From JAZDCJ01 sp036311985 (GTDB taxonomy: Bacteria > Actinomycetota > Actinomycetes > Actinomycetales > Micrococcaceae), in NCBI RefSeq assembly GCF_036311985.1, contig NZ_JAZDCJ010000004.1: a stretch of DNA of 64,000 bases. One strand, 5' to 3'. Both the position numbers and the translations under genes were made by a program. Below, one piece after another: positions 36,430 through 45,014 of this stretch. The notes beneath the pieces were generated by a model. The model did no database searches and was not told the DNA's origin. It saw only the letters and a program-made list of their open reading frames with translations. Position 1 is the stretch's first letter; each line of letters starts with the position of its first letter.

Positions 36430-37273
36430 TCCTCACGGTCACCGCCAACCCGGCCCTCGACGAGACCTATCAGGTGGACGGGATCGATCCGGATGGGACG
36501 CACCGCGTCGACGCCCCGGCCTCGCGGGCCGGCGGCAAGGGGCTCAACGTGGCCCGCGTCCTGCACGCGCAGGGCGTGCCCGTCACGGCGCTGGCCACGT
36601 GTGTAGGGCCCGTCGGCGCGGCCTTTGCCGCGGAACTCGAGTCGAGCGGCATCCCGCACCACCTCGTCCCGGTCGCCGGCACGACGCGGCGCAGCTTCGC
36701 GCTCGTGCAGCCGGACGGGCGGACAGCGGTCTTCAACGAGCGCGGCCCGGCGCTCGAGGCGGCCGAGTGGTCGCGACTGCGCGACGCGGCCGGGACCCTG
36801 CTGGCCGGGGCGTCCGTCGTCGTCGCTTCCGGAAGCCTGCCGCAGGACGCGCCCCGGGACTTCCACCCGTGGCTCGTCGCCGAGGCCAGGGCCGCCGGGC
36901 CCCGGTCATGGTCGACACCTCGGGACCCGCGCTCCTGGCCGCGGCGCGGGCCGGCGCCGACGTGCTCAAGCCGAACCACCACGAGCTCCTCGAGGCCACC
37001 GGGGCGCCGGACCTGCCCACGGCCGCGGCCGCGCTCCTGGAGCTCGGGGCCCGCTGCGTGTTCGCGAGCTCGGGCGAGGACGGGCTCGCCGTGTTCGACG
37101 CCGCCGCGCCCGGCCGGTGGATCTCCGCGCGGTTGCCCGCCCCGCTGAGCGGCAACCCCACGGGGGCCGGCGACGCCGCGGTCGCCGCCATCGCCGCGGG
37201 ACTGCTCGAGCCGGACGCGAGTCCGGAACGGCTCCTGCGTCGCGCGGCCTCCTGGTCCGCCGCCGTCGCCGCG
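36426..37273 (+). pseudogene. PfkB-family sugar-phosphate kinase (1-phosphofructokinase/tagatose-6-phosphate kinase type), frameshifted and 3'-truncated
   Basis: The ATG at 36426 gives 'MILTVTANPALDETYQVDGI' and 'RAGGKGLNVARVLHAQGVPV', the PfkB first signature. Near 36900 one base is missing in GGGCCCCGG; the protein continues in the next frame with VMVDTSGPALLAAARAG and 'KPNHHELLEATGAP'. The second signature is present as 'NPTGAGDAAVAAIAAGL' with the catalytic Asp. At about 37273 it runs directly into an aldolase sequence without its last 20-30 residues. In the aga pathway this kinase would make tagatose 1,6-bisphosphate. Confidence 0.75.
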
Positions 37274-38085
37274 CGCCGCTGCCAGGGCGCGTTCAACGTG
37301 ATCCACCTCGAGACGGCCGATGCGCTCGTGGCCGCCGCCGAGGAGGCCCGGCTGCCGGTCATCCTGCAGATCTCGGAGAACTGCGTGAAGTACCACGGTG
37401 CGCTCGAGCCCATCGCCGCCGCGTGCCTCGCGGCCGCCCGCGGCGCGACCGTGCCCGTCGCCGTCCACCTCGACCACGCCGAGAGCGAGGAGCTCGCGCT
37501 CGCCGCCGTCGACCTCGGCTTCGGCTCCGTGATGTACGACGGCGCCCACCTCGACTACGCCGACAACGTCGCCGCGACGCGCCGCGTCGTCGCCTACGCG
37601 CACGAGCGCGGCGTGTACGTCGAGGCCGAGCTGGGCAAGGTCGGGGGCAAGGACGGAGCCCATGCGCCGGGGGTGCGGACCGACCCGGGGGAGGCGGCGG
37701 CCTTCGCCGAGCAGACCGGAGTGGACGCGCTCGCCGTGGCCGTCGGCTCCTCCCACGCGATGCTCGAGCGCAGCGCCTCTCTGGACCTGGAGCTCATCGC
37801 CCGGCTCGACGCCGCGCTGGACGTCCCGCTCGTGCTGCACGGCTTCTCCGGCGTCCCGACGAGGTGATTTCCGCGGTCATCGCGGCGGGCATGCGCAAGA
37901 TCAACGTCTCCACGCATCTGAACCGCTTCTTCACCGAGGCCGTCCGCGCGCACCTCGACGCCCACCCGGCACTCGTCGACTCGCGCAAGTACCTCGCCGA
38001 GGGCCGCCGCGCGATGTCCGCGGAGGCCGCGCGGCTCCTGACGCTCTTCGCCGGCGCGGACCGCGCCGTGCCGGCCGCCCGCTAG
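37274..38085 (+). pseudogene. Class II (tagatose/fructose-bisphosphate) aldolase, 5'-truncated and frameshifted
   Basis: The sequence starts in the same open frame as the kinase at GAFNVIHLETADALV; the usual first 20 or so residues and a start codon are absent. The zinc-aldolase core follows: VAVHLDHAESEELALA (metal His), 'VEAELGKVGGKDG' and 'VAVGSSHAMLE'. At about 37856 one C is missing in GTCCCGACGAG; the protein then continues with DEVISAVIAAGMRKINVSTHL to the stop at 38085. It would split tagatose 1,6-bisphosphate into triose phosphates. Three separate defects touch the PfkB-aldolase pair. Confidence 0.78.
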
Positions 38086-38086
38086 A

Positions 38087-38092
38087 TATGCT
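38087..38092 (+). promoter_or_regulatory. Possible -10 element TATGCT of the DeoR regulator
   Basis: TATGCT lies directly after the aldolase stop and 45 bases before the DeoR ATG, which has AAGGAG at its own spacing. No clear -35 is seen. Confidence 0.35.
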
Positions 38093-38136
38093 GCTAGGGC
38101 GGCGCGCGGTGGGCGCGGGAGCGACAAGGAGCGGGA

Positions 38137-38970
38137 ATGCAACGCAGTGAACGCCTGAGGGAGATCCTCAACCTCCTCGCGGAGGAGGGCCAGCTGGAAG
38201 TCGGCGACGTCGTCGATCGGCTCGGTATCTCGCCCGCGACGGCCCGGCGCGACCTCGACTCCCTCGCCGCGCAGCGCCTCCTGACCCGCACGCACGGCGG
38301 GGCGACGACGAACACCCTCTCCTTCGACCTGCCCGGGAAGTACACGCGGGACGCGGCGGCCGGACGCAAGCGGGCGATCGCGGCCTTCGCCGGCTCGCTC
38401 GTGTCACCGGGGATGAGCATCGGGCTGACCGGCGGCACGACGTGCAGCGCGATCGCGACGCACCTCGGCCTGCGGGAGGACCTCGCCGATCCCTCCGGGC
38501 AGCCCGGCATCACGGTGGTCACGAACTCGGTCAACATCGCCACGACGCTCGCGGTCCGCAGCCACGTCAAGGTCATGGCCACGGGCGGCGTGCTCAACCC
38601 CAGCTCGTACGAGCTCGTGGGCTCCTTTGCCGAGCAGTCGCTGCAGCGCGTCAGCCTGGACCTGGCCTTCATCGGCGTCGGCGGGATCGACGCGGAGGGC
38701 CCGACGGTCCACGACGAGGCCGAAGCGGCGGTCAACTCGCTCATGGCGGCCCGGGCGGCCCGCGCCTACGTCGTCGCGGATTCCTCCAAGATCGGCCGGC
38801 GCGCGTTCGTCTCGCTCGAGGGCGCGCGGTTCGGCCACGTCGTGACCGACGCCGACCTGGACGAGGCACAGCGTGCGCTGCTCGAGGGCGCCGGCTACGA
38901 GGTCGTCGTGGCCGAGGACGCGGCCGACGACGAGCGGCCGGCCGCCGACGCGGCGCAGGGCGGCGCGTAG
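38137..38970 (+). CDS. DeoR/GlpR-family transcriptional regulator (AgaR-like)
   Basis: 277 residues, ATG with AAGGAG 7 bases upstream. N-terminal winged helix (RSERLREILNLLAEEGQLEV then LGISPATARRDLDSL) is followed by the DeoR sensor domain with 'GLTGGTTCSAIATHLG', 'TNSVNIATTLAV' and 'FIGVGGIDAEGPTVHDEAEA', which binds phosphosugars. It is intact although all four genes before it are damaged. It probably represses the SIS-ROK-PfkB-aldolase genes through the inverted repeat at 34905. Confidence 0.92.
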   Translation: MQRSERLREILNLLAEEGQLEVGDVVDRLGISPATARRDLDSLAAQRLLTRTHGGATTNTLSFDLPGKYTRDAAAGRKRAIAAFAGSLVSPGMSIGLTGGTTCSAIATHLGLREDLADPSGQPGITVVTNSVNIATTLAVRSHVKVMATGGVLNPSSYELVGSFAEQSLQRVSLDLAFIGVGGIDAEGPTVHDEAEAAVNSLMAARAARAYVVADSSKIGRRAFVSLEGARFGHVVTDADLDEAQRALLEGAGYEVVVAEDAADDERPAADAAQGGA

Positions 38971-39011
38971 CACGGACCGTGACGCCGGGCCGTCCGTGAT
39001 AGACAGGAGTC

Positions 39012-39509
39012 ATGGCAACCACCGCATTCAGGGGAACCCCCGTCCAGACCATCGGCGAGCTTCCGACCGCCGGCACCACCGCCCCGGGCTTCGAGCTCAC
39101 CGCCGCGGACCTGTCCGCGCTGAGCAGCGAGGACCTGGCCGGGCGCCGGGTCGTCCTGAACATCTTCCCGAGCATCGACACGGGCGTCTGCGCCGCGAGC
39201 GTGCGCCGCTTCAACGAACTCGCCGCCTCGCTCGAGAACACCGCCGTCGTGTGCGTCTCCGCCGACCTGCCGTTCGCCCTGTCCCGCTTCTGCGGCGCCG
39301 AGGGCATCGAGAATGTCGTGGCCGGTTCCACCTTCCGCTCCGCGTTCGGGCAGGACTACGGCACCACGCTGATCGACGGCCCGCTGGCGGGCCTGCACGC
39401 GCGCTCCGTCGTCGTCCTGGATGCGGACCGCACCGTGCTGCACACCGAGCTCGTCCCCGAGACCGGCCAGGAACCGGACTACGACGCCGCGGTCGCGGCC
39501 CTGGCCTAG
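39012..39509 (+). CDS. tpx: Thiol peroxidase (Tpx-type atypical 2-Cys peroxiredoxin)
   Basis: 165 residues, ATG with AGGAG 3-7 bases upstream. It reduces hydroperoxides in the cytoplasm with thioredoxin. The peroxidatic Cys60 in DTGVCAASVRRF and resolving Cys94 in SRFCGAEGI match the E. coli Tpx pair (Cys61/Cys95) almost exactly. It is likely transcribed alone: TAGACA at 39000 is a possible -10 and a strong hairpin follows the stop. Confidence 0.95.
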   Translation: MATTAFRGTPVQTIGELPTAGTTAPGFELTAADLSALSSEDLAGRRVVLNIFPSIDTGVCAASVRRFNELAASLENTAVVCVSADLPFALSRFCGAEGIENVVAGSTFRSAFGQDYGTTLIDGPLAGLHARSVVVLDADRTVLHTELVPETGQEPDYDAAVAALA

Positions 39510-39532
39510 CAGGCACCACCGGCCACGGGCCA

Positions 39533-39584
39533 CGGACAGCCCGGCGGAAGCGCGCCACCACGCGGAGCCGCCGGGCTGTTCCGT
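39533..39584 (+). terminator. Hairpin terminator after tpx
   Basis: ACAGCCCGGCGG (39536-39547) pairs perfectly with CCGCCGGGCTGT (39568-39579) around a 20-base loop, with extra pairing at the base and TTCC after the stem. Confidence 0.75.
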
Positions 39585-39648
39585 GCCCGGGGGCCACCGC
39601 TTCCGGCGCAGGGGGGAGCTCGGTGCCGCCCCGGGGCCGCAGGGGCCG

Positions 39649-39654
39649 TAGGCT
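39649..39654 (+). promoter_or_regulatory. -10 element TAGGCT of a leaderless transcript
   Basis: TAGGCT ends 8 bases before the ATG at 39663. It favours this ATG over the in-frame GTG at 39657. Confidence 0.5.
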
Positions 39655-39662
39655 GGGTGACC

Positions 39663-40436
39663 ATGAAGCACCCCGAGCCGCCCGCCGTGGGCACCGAGCG
39701 GAACATGCTGCGGGCCCAGCTGCTTCTGGTCCTGGCCCTCTCGCTCGGCCAGTCCGCCGTCTACGCCGTTGTGAACCTGCTGGACAAGCTGTCCCGGGAG
39801 CCGCTCGCGCAGCAGACGACGCGCATGAACACGAGCCTGAACGACCGGCAGTACTTCGACCTGACGTACCAGCTCCTCGACATCGGCTTCTCGCTCGTAC
39901 CCGTCGCGCTCGTCTTCTTCTTCCTGCACCAGGCCGGACGCAACGGCTTCCGGCTGTTCGGCTTCGATGGCCGCCGCCCGTGGCCCGACGCCGGCTGGGG
40001 CCTGCTCCTGTTCGGGGCGATCGGCGTCGGCACGCTCGGCGTCTACGCGGCGGGCCGGGCCCTGGGCATCACCACGGCGATCGTCCCCGCGGCCCTGGAT
40101 CCGTTCTGGTGGACCATCCCCGTGCTCGTCCTCTCCGCGGTGCGCCACGGGATCCTCGAGGAGGTCGTCGTCGTCGGCTTCCTCTTCCACGTGTTGCGCC
40201 GGATCGGCTGGGGCCCCTGGGCCGTCATCGTCGCCAGCGCGCTGTTCCGCGGCAGCTACCACCTCTACCAGGGGTTCGGGCCGTTCATCGGCAACGCCCT
40301 CATGGGACTCGCCTTCGGCTGGTTCTACCACCGCTACGGCCGGGTCATGCCGCTCGTGATCGCCCACGCGCTCCTGGACTCGGCCGGGTTCGTCGGATAC
40401 GCGCTCCTGGGGCCCGCGATCGGCATCGGTTCCTAG
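39663..40436 (+). CDS. CPBP-family (CAAX protease-like) intramembrane metalloprotease
   Basis: 257 residues with about six to seven hydrophobic segments. The CPBP motifs are present: Glu166-Glu167 in HGILEEVVVVGFL, the FRGSYHLYQG motif (Arg and His) and 'VIAHALLDSAGF' near the C terminus. Bacterial members are linked to protein maturation or bacteriocin immunity; no target gene is nearby. It is convergent with the VOC gene and the two share a hairpin. Confidence 0.88.
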   Translation: MKHPEPPAVGTERNMLRAQLLLVLALSLGQSAVYAVVNLLDKLSREPLAQQTTRMNTSLNDRQYFDLTYQLLDIGFSLVPVALVFFFLHQAGRNGFRLFGFDGRRPWPDAGWGLLLFGAIGVGTLGVYAAGRALGITTAIVPAALDPFWWTIPVLVLSAVRHGILEEVVVVGFLFHVLRRIGWGPWAVIVASALFRGSYHLYQGFGPFIGNALMGLAFGWFYHRYGRVMPLVIAHALLDSAGFVGYALLGPAIGIGS

Positions 40437-40458
40437 CGGGCCCGCCTTGCGGGCCGTG
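40437..40458. terminator. Bidirectional hairpin between convergent CPBP and VOC genes
   Basis: GGCCCGC (40439-40445) and GCGGGCC (40449-40455) form a 7-base stem with a CTT loop in the 24-base gap between the two stops. Confidence 0.6.
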
Positions 40459-40460
40459 GG

Positions 40461-41105
40461 CTAGAGGGTGACCGGGCCGTTCGGCGTCTCGAAGGTCACG
40501 GACAGGATGCCGGGGGTGCCGTTCGGGGCCTGCCACTCGACGTCCACTCCCTCGAGCGGGTTCTTCTCCGGCGTGCCGAGCCACTCGCGGACGCGTTCGA
40601 CGGAACCGGCGATCGCGATGCGGCTGATCCGGCCGGCCGGATCCAGCGCCTTGGAGGGGTGCAGCTCCTCGGTGCCGTCGTCCCAGCGCAGCATGTAGGG
40701 CACCTGCGGGTCGGCGATCAGGCCCTTGATGCCGATCTGCTGCCACGTGAGCTCGCGGCCGTCGGGGAACTTGCGATTGCCGGGGACCGAGGCGCGTCCG
40801 AGCCGCTCCTCGAAGGGGGCGAGGTCCTCCACCGCCACGCACCAGCCCATCCAGCCGCCGCCCATTTCCGAGCGGGCCCTCACGGCCTGCCCGAACGGGG
40901 CCTTGTCCGAGGCCGGATGGTTCAGGACCTCGACGACCTCGAGGTACTGCTTGTTCTCGAGCGGGAAGATCACGTTCCGCGTCCCGAACCGCGGATGGAC
41001 ACCGCCCTTGACCGATTCAAGCCCCAGCTGTTCTTCGATCCTGGCCGCCGTGGCCGCCAGACCGTCCTGTCCGCACGCATATGAAACATGGTCCAACCTC
41101 ATCAT
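40461..41105 (-). CDS. VOC-superfamily (glyoxalase-like domain) protein
   Basis: 214 residues; ATG at 41105 or the next codon at 41102. The N terminus 'MRLDHVSYACGQDGLAATAA' and the 'FGTRNVIFPLENKQYLEVVE' strand are those of a glyoxalase-like (VOC) domain found in many Actinobacteria without known substrate. A second half with 'ALDPAGRISRIAIAG' repeats the fold. It is divergent from the SAM riboswitch and metYX but nothing ties it to methionine. Confidence 0.82.
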   Translation of the reverse strand: MMRLDHVSYACGQDGLAATAARIEEQLGLESVKGGVHPRFGTRNVIFPLENKQYLEVVEVLNHPASDKAPFGQAVRARSEMGGGWMGWCVAVEDLAPFEERLGRASVPGNRKFPDGRELTWQQIGIKGLIADPQVPYMLRWDDGTEELHPSKALDPAGRISRIAIAGSVERVREWLGTPEKNPLEGVDVEWQAPNGTPGILSVTFETPNGPVTL

Positions 41106-41215
41106 GGGTTCATGATGGCACTTTGTGATGTGGGTCTCGACTTAGGCTCCCCTTGCTTGTGGCGGCCGCGGAGGCGCGTCCGCTTTCACGCCGCGTCATA
41201 TTCGCGCGGCGCCGC

Positions 41216-41245
41216 TTGCGGCCCCGCCCGCTCCCGGGCCAGACT
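41216..41245 (+). promoter_or_regulatory. Promoter of the SAM riboswitch-metYX unit
   Basis: TTGCGG (41216-41221) and CAGACT (41240-41245) are 18 bases apart. A transcript starting near 41252 would begin just before the riboswitch P1 stem. Confidence 0.45.
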
Positions 41246-41253
41246 GGATCCCA

Positions 41254-41377
41254 GGTCATGAGTGCCAGCGCTAAACCCCGGTTTGCTGGCCGGCAACCCT
41301 CCACTCGCGGTGGGGTGCCCCGGGTGAGGACCGGGCCGAGCATCAATCCCGATGCCCGGCAAGCGCGGGTCACGACC
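41254..41377 (+). ncRNA. SAM-IV-type S-adenosylmethionine riboswitch
   Basis: The conserved 5' part GGTCATGAGTGCCAGCG is followed by GCTGGCCGGCAACCCTCC and GGTGGGGTGCCCCGGGTGA, the SAM-I/SAM-IV core. GGTCATGA at 41254 pairs with TCACGACC at 41370-41377 to close P1. The extra 3' pseudoknot region (GAGCATCAATCCCGATGCCCGGC) fits the SAM-IV layout of Actinobacteria rather than SAM-I. It lies 60 bases before metY, so methionine sufficiency should switch off metYX. Class choice is from recalled consensus. Confidence 0.85.
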
Positions 41378-41436
41378 CCGTCGGCAGGCACGGCCGCCGG
41401 ACGGGGGAACGGCCCTTCGATGGAAGGGAAGCCACC

Positions 41437-42786
41437 ATGTCCAACCACTGGAACTTCGAGACGCGCCAGATCCACGCCGGCCAGAGTCCGGACGCGGCCA
41501 CGGGCGCCCGGGCCCTGCCGATCTACCAGACCACCTCGTTCGTCTTCCCGAGCGCCGAGAGCGCCGCGGCCCGCTTCGCGCTGGCCGAGCTCGAACCGAT
41601 CTACACGCGCATCGGCAACCCCACGCAGGAGGCCGTGGAGAACCGCATCGCGGACCTCGAGGGCGGCGTCGGCGCGCTGCTCCTGTCCTCGGGGCAGGCC
41701 GCGACGACGTTCGCGATCCTGAACGTCGCGGGCGCCGGCGACCACATCGTGGCCAGCCCGAGCCTCTATGGCGGGACGCAGAACCTGCTCAAGCACACGC
41801 TCGCCCGCCTCGGCGTCGAAGTCACCTTCGTCGCCGACCCGGACGACCTGGGGCTGTGGCGCGACGCCGTCAAGCCCAACACCAAGGCCTTCTTCGGGGA
41901 AGTCGTCTCCAATCCGCGCCAGGACGTGCTGGACATCGAGGGCGTGAGCGCGGCGGCCCACGAGGCCGGCGTGCCGCTGCTCGTGGACAACACGCTGTCC
42001 ACCCCGTACCTGGTCCGCCCGATCGAGTGGGGCGCCGACGTCGTCATCCACTCGGCGACCAAGTACCTCGGCGGCCACGGCACGGCGATCGCCGGCGTGA
42101 TCGTGGACGCCGGCCGCTTCGACTACGCCGCGGATCCGGAGCGGTTCCCGGGCTTCAACACCCCGGACGAGTCCTACAACGGACTGGTCTTCGCCCGCGA
42201 CCTCGGCGTGGACGGGATCCTCGGGGCCAACCTCGCCTACATCCTCAAGGCCCGCGTGCAGTTGCTGCGCGACCTCGGTTCCTCGGTGGCGCCCTTCAAC
42301 GCCTTCCTGATCGCGCAGGGCCTCGAGACCCTGAGCCTGCGGGTCGAGCGCCACGTCGCCAACGCCCAGAAGGTCGCCGAGTGGCTCGAGGCGCGTTCCG
42401 ACGTCGTGTCGGTCGCCTATGCGGGGCTGCCCTCGAGCCCGTGGTTCGAGCGCGGACGCAAGTACGGTCCGCGCGGCACGGGAGCCGTGATCGCGTTCGA
42501 ACTGGCCGGCGGTGCCGCCGCGGGCCAGGCCTTCATCGACGGGCTGCAGCTGCACTCCCACGTCGCCAACATCGGCGACGTGCGCTCCCTGGCCATCCAC
42601 CCGGCGTCGACCACGCACGCGCAGCTGACCGAGCAGGAACGCCGCTCGGCCGGCGTCACGCCCGGCCTGGTCCGGATCGCCGTGGGCATCGAGCACGTGG
42701 ACGACATCATCGCGGACCTGGAGGGCGGCTTCGCGGCGGCCTCCGCCGCCGACGCTCCGGCCGCCGACCTCGAAGCGGTGAAGTGA
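41437..42786 (+). CDS. metY: O-acetylhomoserine sulfhydrylase (Cys/Met metabolism PLP enzyme)
   Basis: 449 residues, ATG with GGAAGGGA upstream. It makes homocysteine from O-acetylhomoserine and sulfide. The PLP Lys209 in HSATKYLGGHG, 'IYTRIGNPTQEAVENR' and 'LSSGQAATTFAILN' mark the family; the length, the insert around 'GFNTPDESYNGL' and the FxSxxGxET-type 'LIAQGLETLSLRVERH' fit MetY more than MetB. The SAM riboswitch precedes it and metX overlaps its stop by 4 bases. Confidence 0.94.
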   Translation: MSNHWNFETRQIHAGQSPDAATGARALPIYQTTSFVFPSAESAAARFALAELEPIYTRIGNPTQEAVENRIADLEGGVGALLLSSGQAATTFAILNVAGAGDHIVASPSLYGGTQNLLKHTLARLGVEVTFVADPDDLGLWRDAVKPNTKAFFGEVVSNPRQDVLDIEGVSAAAHEAGVPLLVDNTLSTPYLVRPIEWGADVVIHSATKYLGGHGTAIAGVIVDAGRFDYAADPERFPGFNTPDESYNGLVFARDLGVDGILGANLAYILKARVQLLRDLGSSVAPFNAFLIAQGLETLSLRVERHVANAQKVAEWLEARSDVVSVAYAGLPSSPWFERGRKYGPRGTGAVIAFELAGGAAAGQAFIDGLQLHSHVANIGDVRSLAIHPASTTHAQLTEQERRSAGVTPGLVRIAVGIEHVDDIIADLEGGFAAASAADAPAADLEAVK

Positions 42787-43979
42787 GCATCGACGTCGAC
42801 ACCGCACGCGGCACGATCGGACGGGGCGGCCAGGCGGCCGCCCCGTCCGGCGTGCCCTCCGGCGACGGCATCCTGCGCGTGCTGCGCACGGGCGCCTTCG
42901 CCTTCGAGACCGGGGGGTTCCTGCCCGCCGTGGACCTCGCCTACGAGACGTGGGGGAGGCTCAACGCCGACGCATCGAACGCGGTCCTGCTGCAGCACGC
43001 CCTGACGGGGGACACCCACGTGGCGCGCGGGGACGGGGCGGAACCCGGGTGGTGGGACGGCTTCATCGGCCCGGGTCGGACCATCGACACGGAGCGGTAC
43101 TTCGTCGTCGCCGCCAACATGGTCGGCGGCTGCTACGGCAGCACCGGGCCCTCGTCGCCCGATGCCGACGGCGTCCCCTGGGGCTCGCGCTTCCCGTTCA
43201 CGACGATCCGGGACTCCGTACGGCTGGAGGCCCGGCTCGCCGACGAGCTCGGAATCGACCGCTGGCATGCCGTGGTCGGCGGTTCGATGGGTGGCGCGCG
43301 CGCCCTCGAGTGGGCGGCCGAGTTCCCGCACCGCGTCGGGCATTGCGTCGTGGTCGCCGCGACGGCGCAGGCGAGCGCCGAGCAGATCGCGTTCGCCCAG
43401 GCGCAGTCGGCGGCGATCCGGCTGGATCCCGGCTTCGCCGGCGGGGACTACTACGACGCCGGGGCCGACCCGGGCGGTACCGCCCAGGGGGCGCGGGGTC
43501 CGGTCGGCGGGCTCGGCATCGCCCGCCGGATCGCGCACGTCACCTACCGTTCCGAGCCCGAGCTCGAGTCGCGCTTCGGCCGCGCCGCGCAGCCCGGGGA
43601 GAGCCCGCTCGGTTCGGCGACGTCCGAACGCGGGCGCTACCAGGTGGAGAGCTACCTGGACCACCAGGCGGACAAGCTCGCGGCGCGCTTCGACGCCAAC
43701 AGCTACCTGGTCCTGACCGAGGCGCTCATGAGCCACGACGTCGGCCGCGGCCGGGGCGGCGTGGAGGCGGCGCTCGCGCGTCTGGATTCGACCCGCTTCT
43801 TCATCGCCGCGGTGACGAGCGACCGGTTGTACTGGCCGGAGCAGTCGGAGCGCCTCGCGGCGCTCCTGCCGGGCCGTCCGCCGGTCCACGCCATCGACTC
43901 GCCGATCGGGCATGACGGCTTCCTCACGGACATCACGCAGCTCGACGCGCCGCTGCGCGCCACGGTCTTCGCCGGCTGA
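42783..43979 (+). CDS. metX: Homoserine O-acetyltransferase
   Basis: 398 residues, GTG start overlapping metY. Alpha/beta-hydrolase-fold enzyme that makes O-acetylhomoserine, the MetY substrate. 'DLAYETWGRLN', 'NMVGGCYGSTGPSSP', the nucleophile Ser168 in VVGGSMGGARALEW, and the final 'SPIGHDGFLTD' with the catalytic His are present. Translational coupling to metY keeps the two pathway steps together. Confidence 0.95.
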   Translation: MSIDVDTARGTIGRGGQAAAPSGVPSGDGILRVLRTGAFAFETGGFLPAVDLAYETWGRLNADASNAVLLQHALTGDTHVARGDGAEPGWWDGFIGPGRTIDTERYFVVAANMVGGCYGSTGPSSPDADGVPWGSRFPFTTIRDSVRLEARLADELGIDRWHAVVGGSMGGARALEWAAEFPHRVGHCVVVAATAQASAEQIAFAQAQSAAIRLDPGFAGGDYYDAGADPGGTAQGARGPVGGLGIARRIAHVTYRSEPELESRFGRAAQPGESPLGSATSERGRYQVESYLDHQADKLAARFDANSYLVLTEALMSHDVGRGRGGVEAALARLDSTRFFIAAVTSDRLYWPEQSERLAALLPGRPPVHAIDSPIGHDGFLTDITQLDAPLRATVFAG

Positions 43980-44041
43980 GCCGCGGGAGCGGCCGGGCCC
44001 CGGACCCCTCCACCCGGCGGGGCCGGGCGTGCGTCCCGCGC

Positions 44042-44917
44042 CTAGCCTTCCCCGTGCTGCCGCTCGGGATCGCCGGCGCCCACCGTGCCCGTCGAAAGCG
44101 GGGAGGCGAGCGGGCGCTTGGCGGTGACCCCGTCGCCGCTGGAGCGGCCGCGCAGGCGGCGCAGGACCCAGGGGGTCAAGTGGGTCCTGGCCCAGACGAG
44201 GTCCTCGCGGCGGGCCTCGCGCCAGGGCTTCGGCACCACGGGCTTGACCTGCAGGGGCTCGAGCTCGTGCGCCACGTTGAGGGTGTCCAGGAACATCGCG
44301 GCGATCGTGTGGTGGCCCAGCGCCGAGAAGTGCAGCCGGTCCTCGGCCCACATGGCCGGGTGGTGCAGCTCGCCGAGGGACCAGAGGTCGGCGACCACGG
44401 CGTCGTGCCGCGCTGCCACGGTGCGCAGGTTCTCGTTGTAGATGGCCACGCGCCCGCGCCGGGTGTTCAAGACGGGGGTCGTGCCGATGTCGGGGCCGTT
44501 GAACAGGACGACAGTGGCCCCGGTGGCCGCGAGGTCGCCGATGAGGACGTCCATCTCGGCCGCGAGCGCGTCGGGGTCGCCATTGGGCCGGATCACGTCG
44601 TTGCCGCCGGCGCAGATGCTCACGAGGTCGGGCTTGAGCTCGATCGCGGGGCCGACCTGCTCCTCGTGGATCTGCCGCAGCAGGCGCCCGCGGATCGCCA
44701 GGTTGGCGTAGGCGAAGCCCTCCACGCCGCGGCTGAGCTCCTCGGCCGCGCGGTCCGCCCAGCCCCGGCTGCCGCCGGGGGAGGATGGATCCGGGTCGCC
44801 GATGCCCTCGGTGAACGAGTCGCCCAGGGCCACGTAGCGCCGCCAGGGATGCCGTTCCACGTCACGGGCGTCGTCGCCGACCGTGTCGGACCAGGGGGAG
44901 GTCTTGTGGTTACTCAC
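44042..44917 (-). CDS. SGNH/GDSL-family hydrolase
   Basis: 291 residues from the GTG at 44917 (minus strand). A longer in-frame ATG at 45094 would read through the opposite gene and is rejected. The SGNH blocks are clear: YVALGDSFTEGIGDP (catalytic Ser), 'YANLAIRGRLL' (Gly), 'SICAGGNDVIRP' (Asn) and 'DRLHFSALGHHTIA' (Asp/His). No signal peptide is visible. The family includes esterases and acyl hydrolases; substrate unknown. It is divergent from the next gene with 97 bases between. Confidence 0.88.
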   Translation of the reverse strand: MSNHKTSPWSDTVGDDARDVERHPWRRYVALGDSFTEGIGDPDPSSPGGSRGWADRAAEELSRGVEGFAYANLAIRGRLLRQIHEEQVGPAIELKPDLVSICAGGNDVIRPNGDPDALAAEMDVLIGDLAATGATVVLFNGPDIGTTPVLNTRRGRVAIYNENLRTVAARHDAVVADLWSLGELHHPAMWAEDRLHFSALGHHTIAAMFLDTLNVAHELEPLQVKPVVPKPWREARREDLVWARTHLTPWVLRRLRGRSSGDGVTAKRPLASPLSTGTVGAGDPERQHGEG

Positions 44918-45014
44918 GGGTACATCCTCGCAAATCGAGGCCCTCGGCGCCATGCCTGGCGGGGTGCGACGCATTGCTTCAAGCTTCAATGACGCGCGTG
45001 GTTCAATGGTCTTC

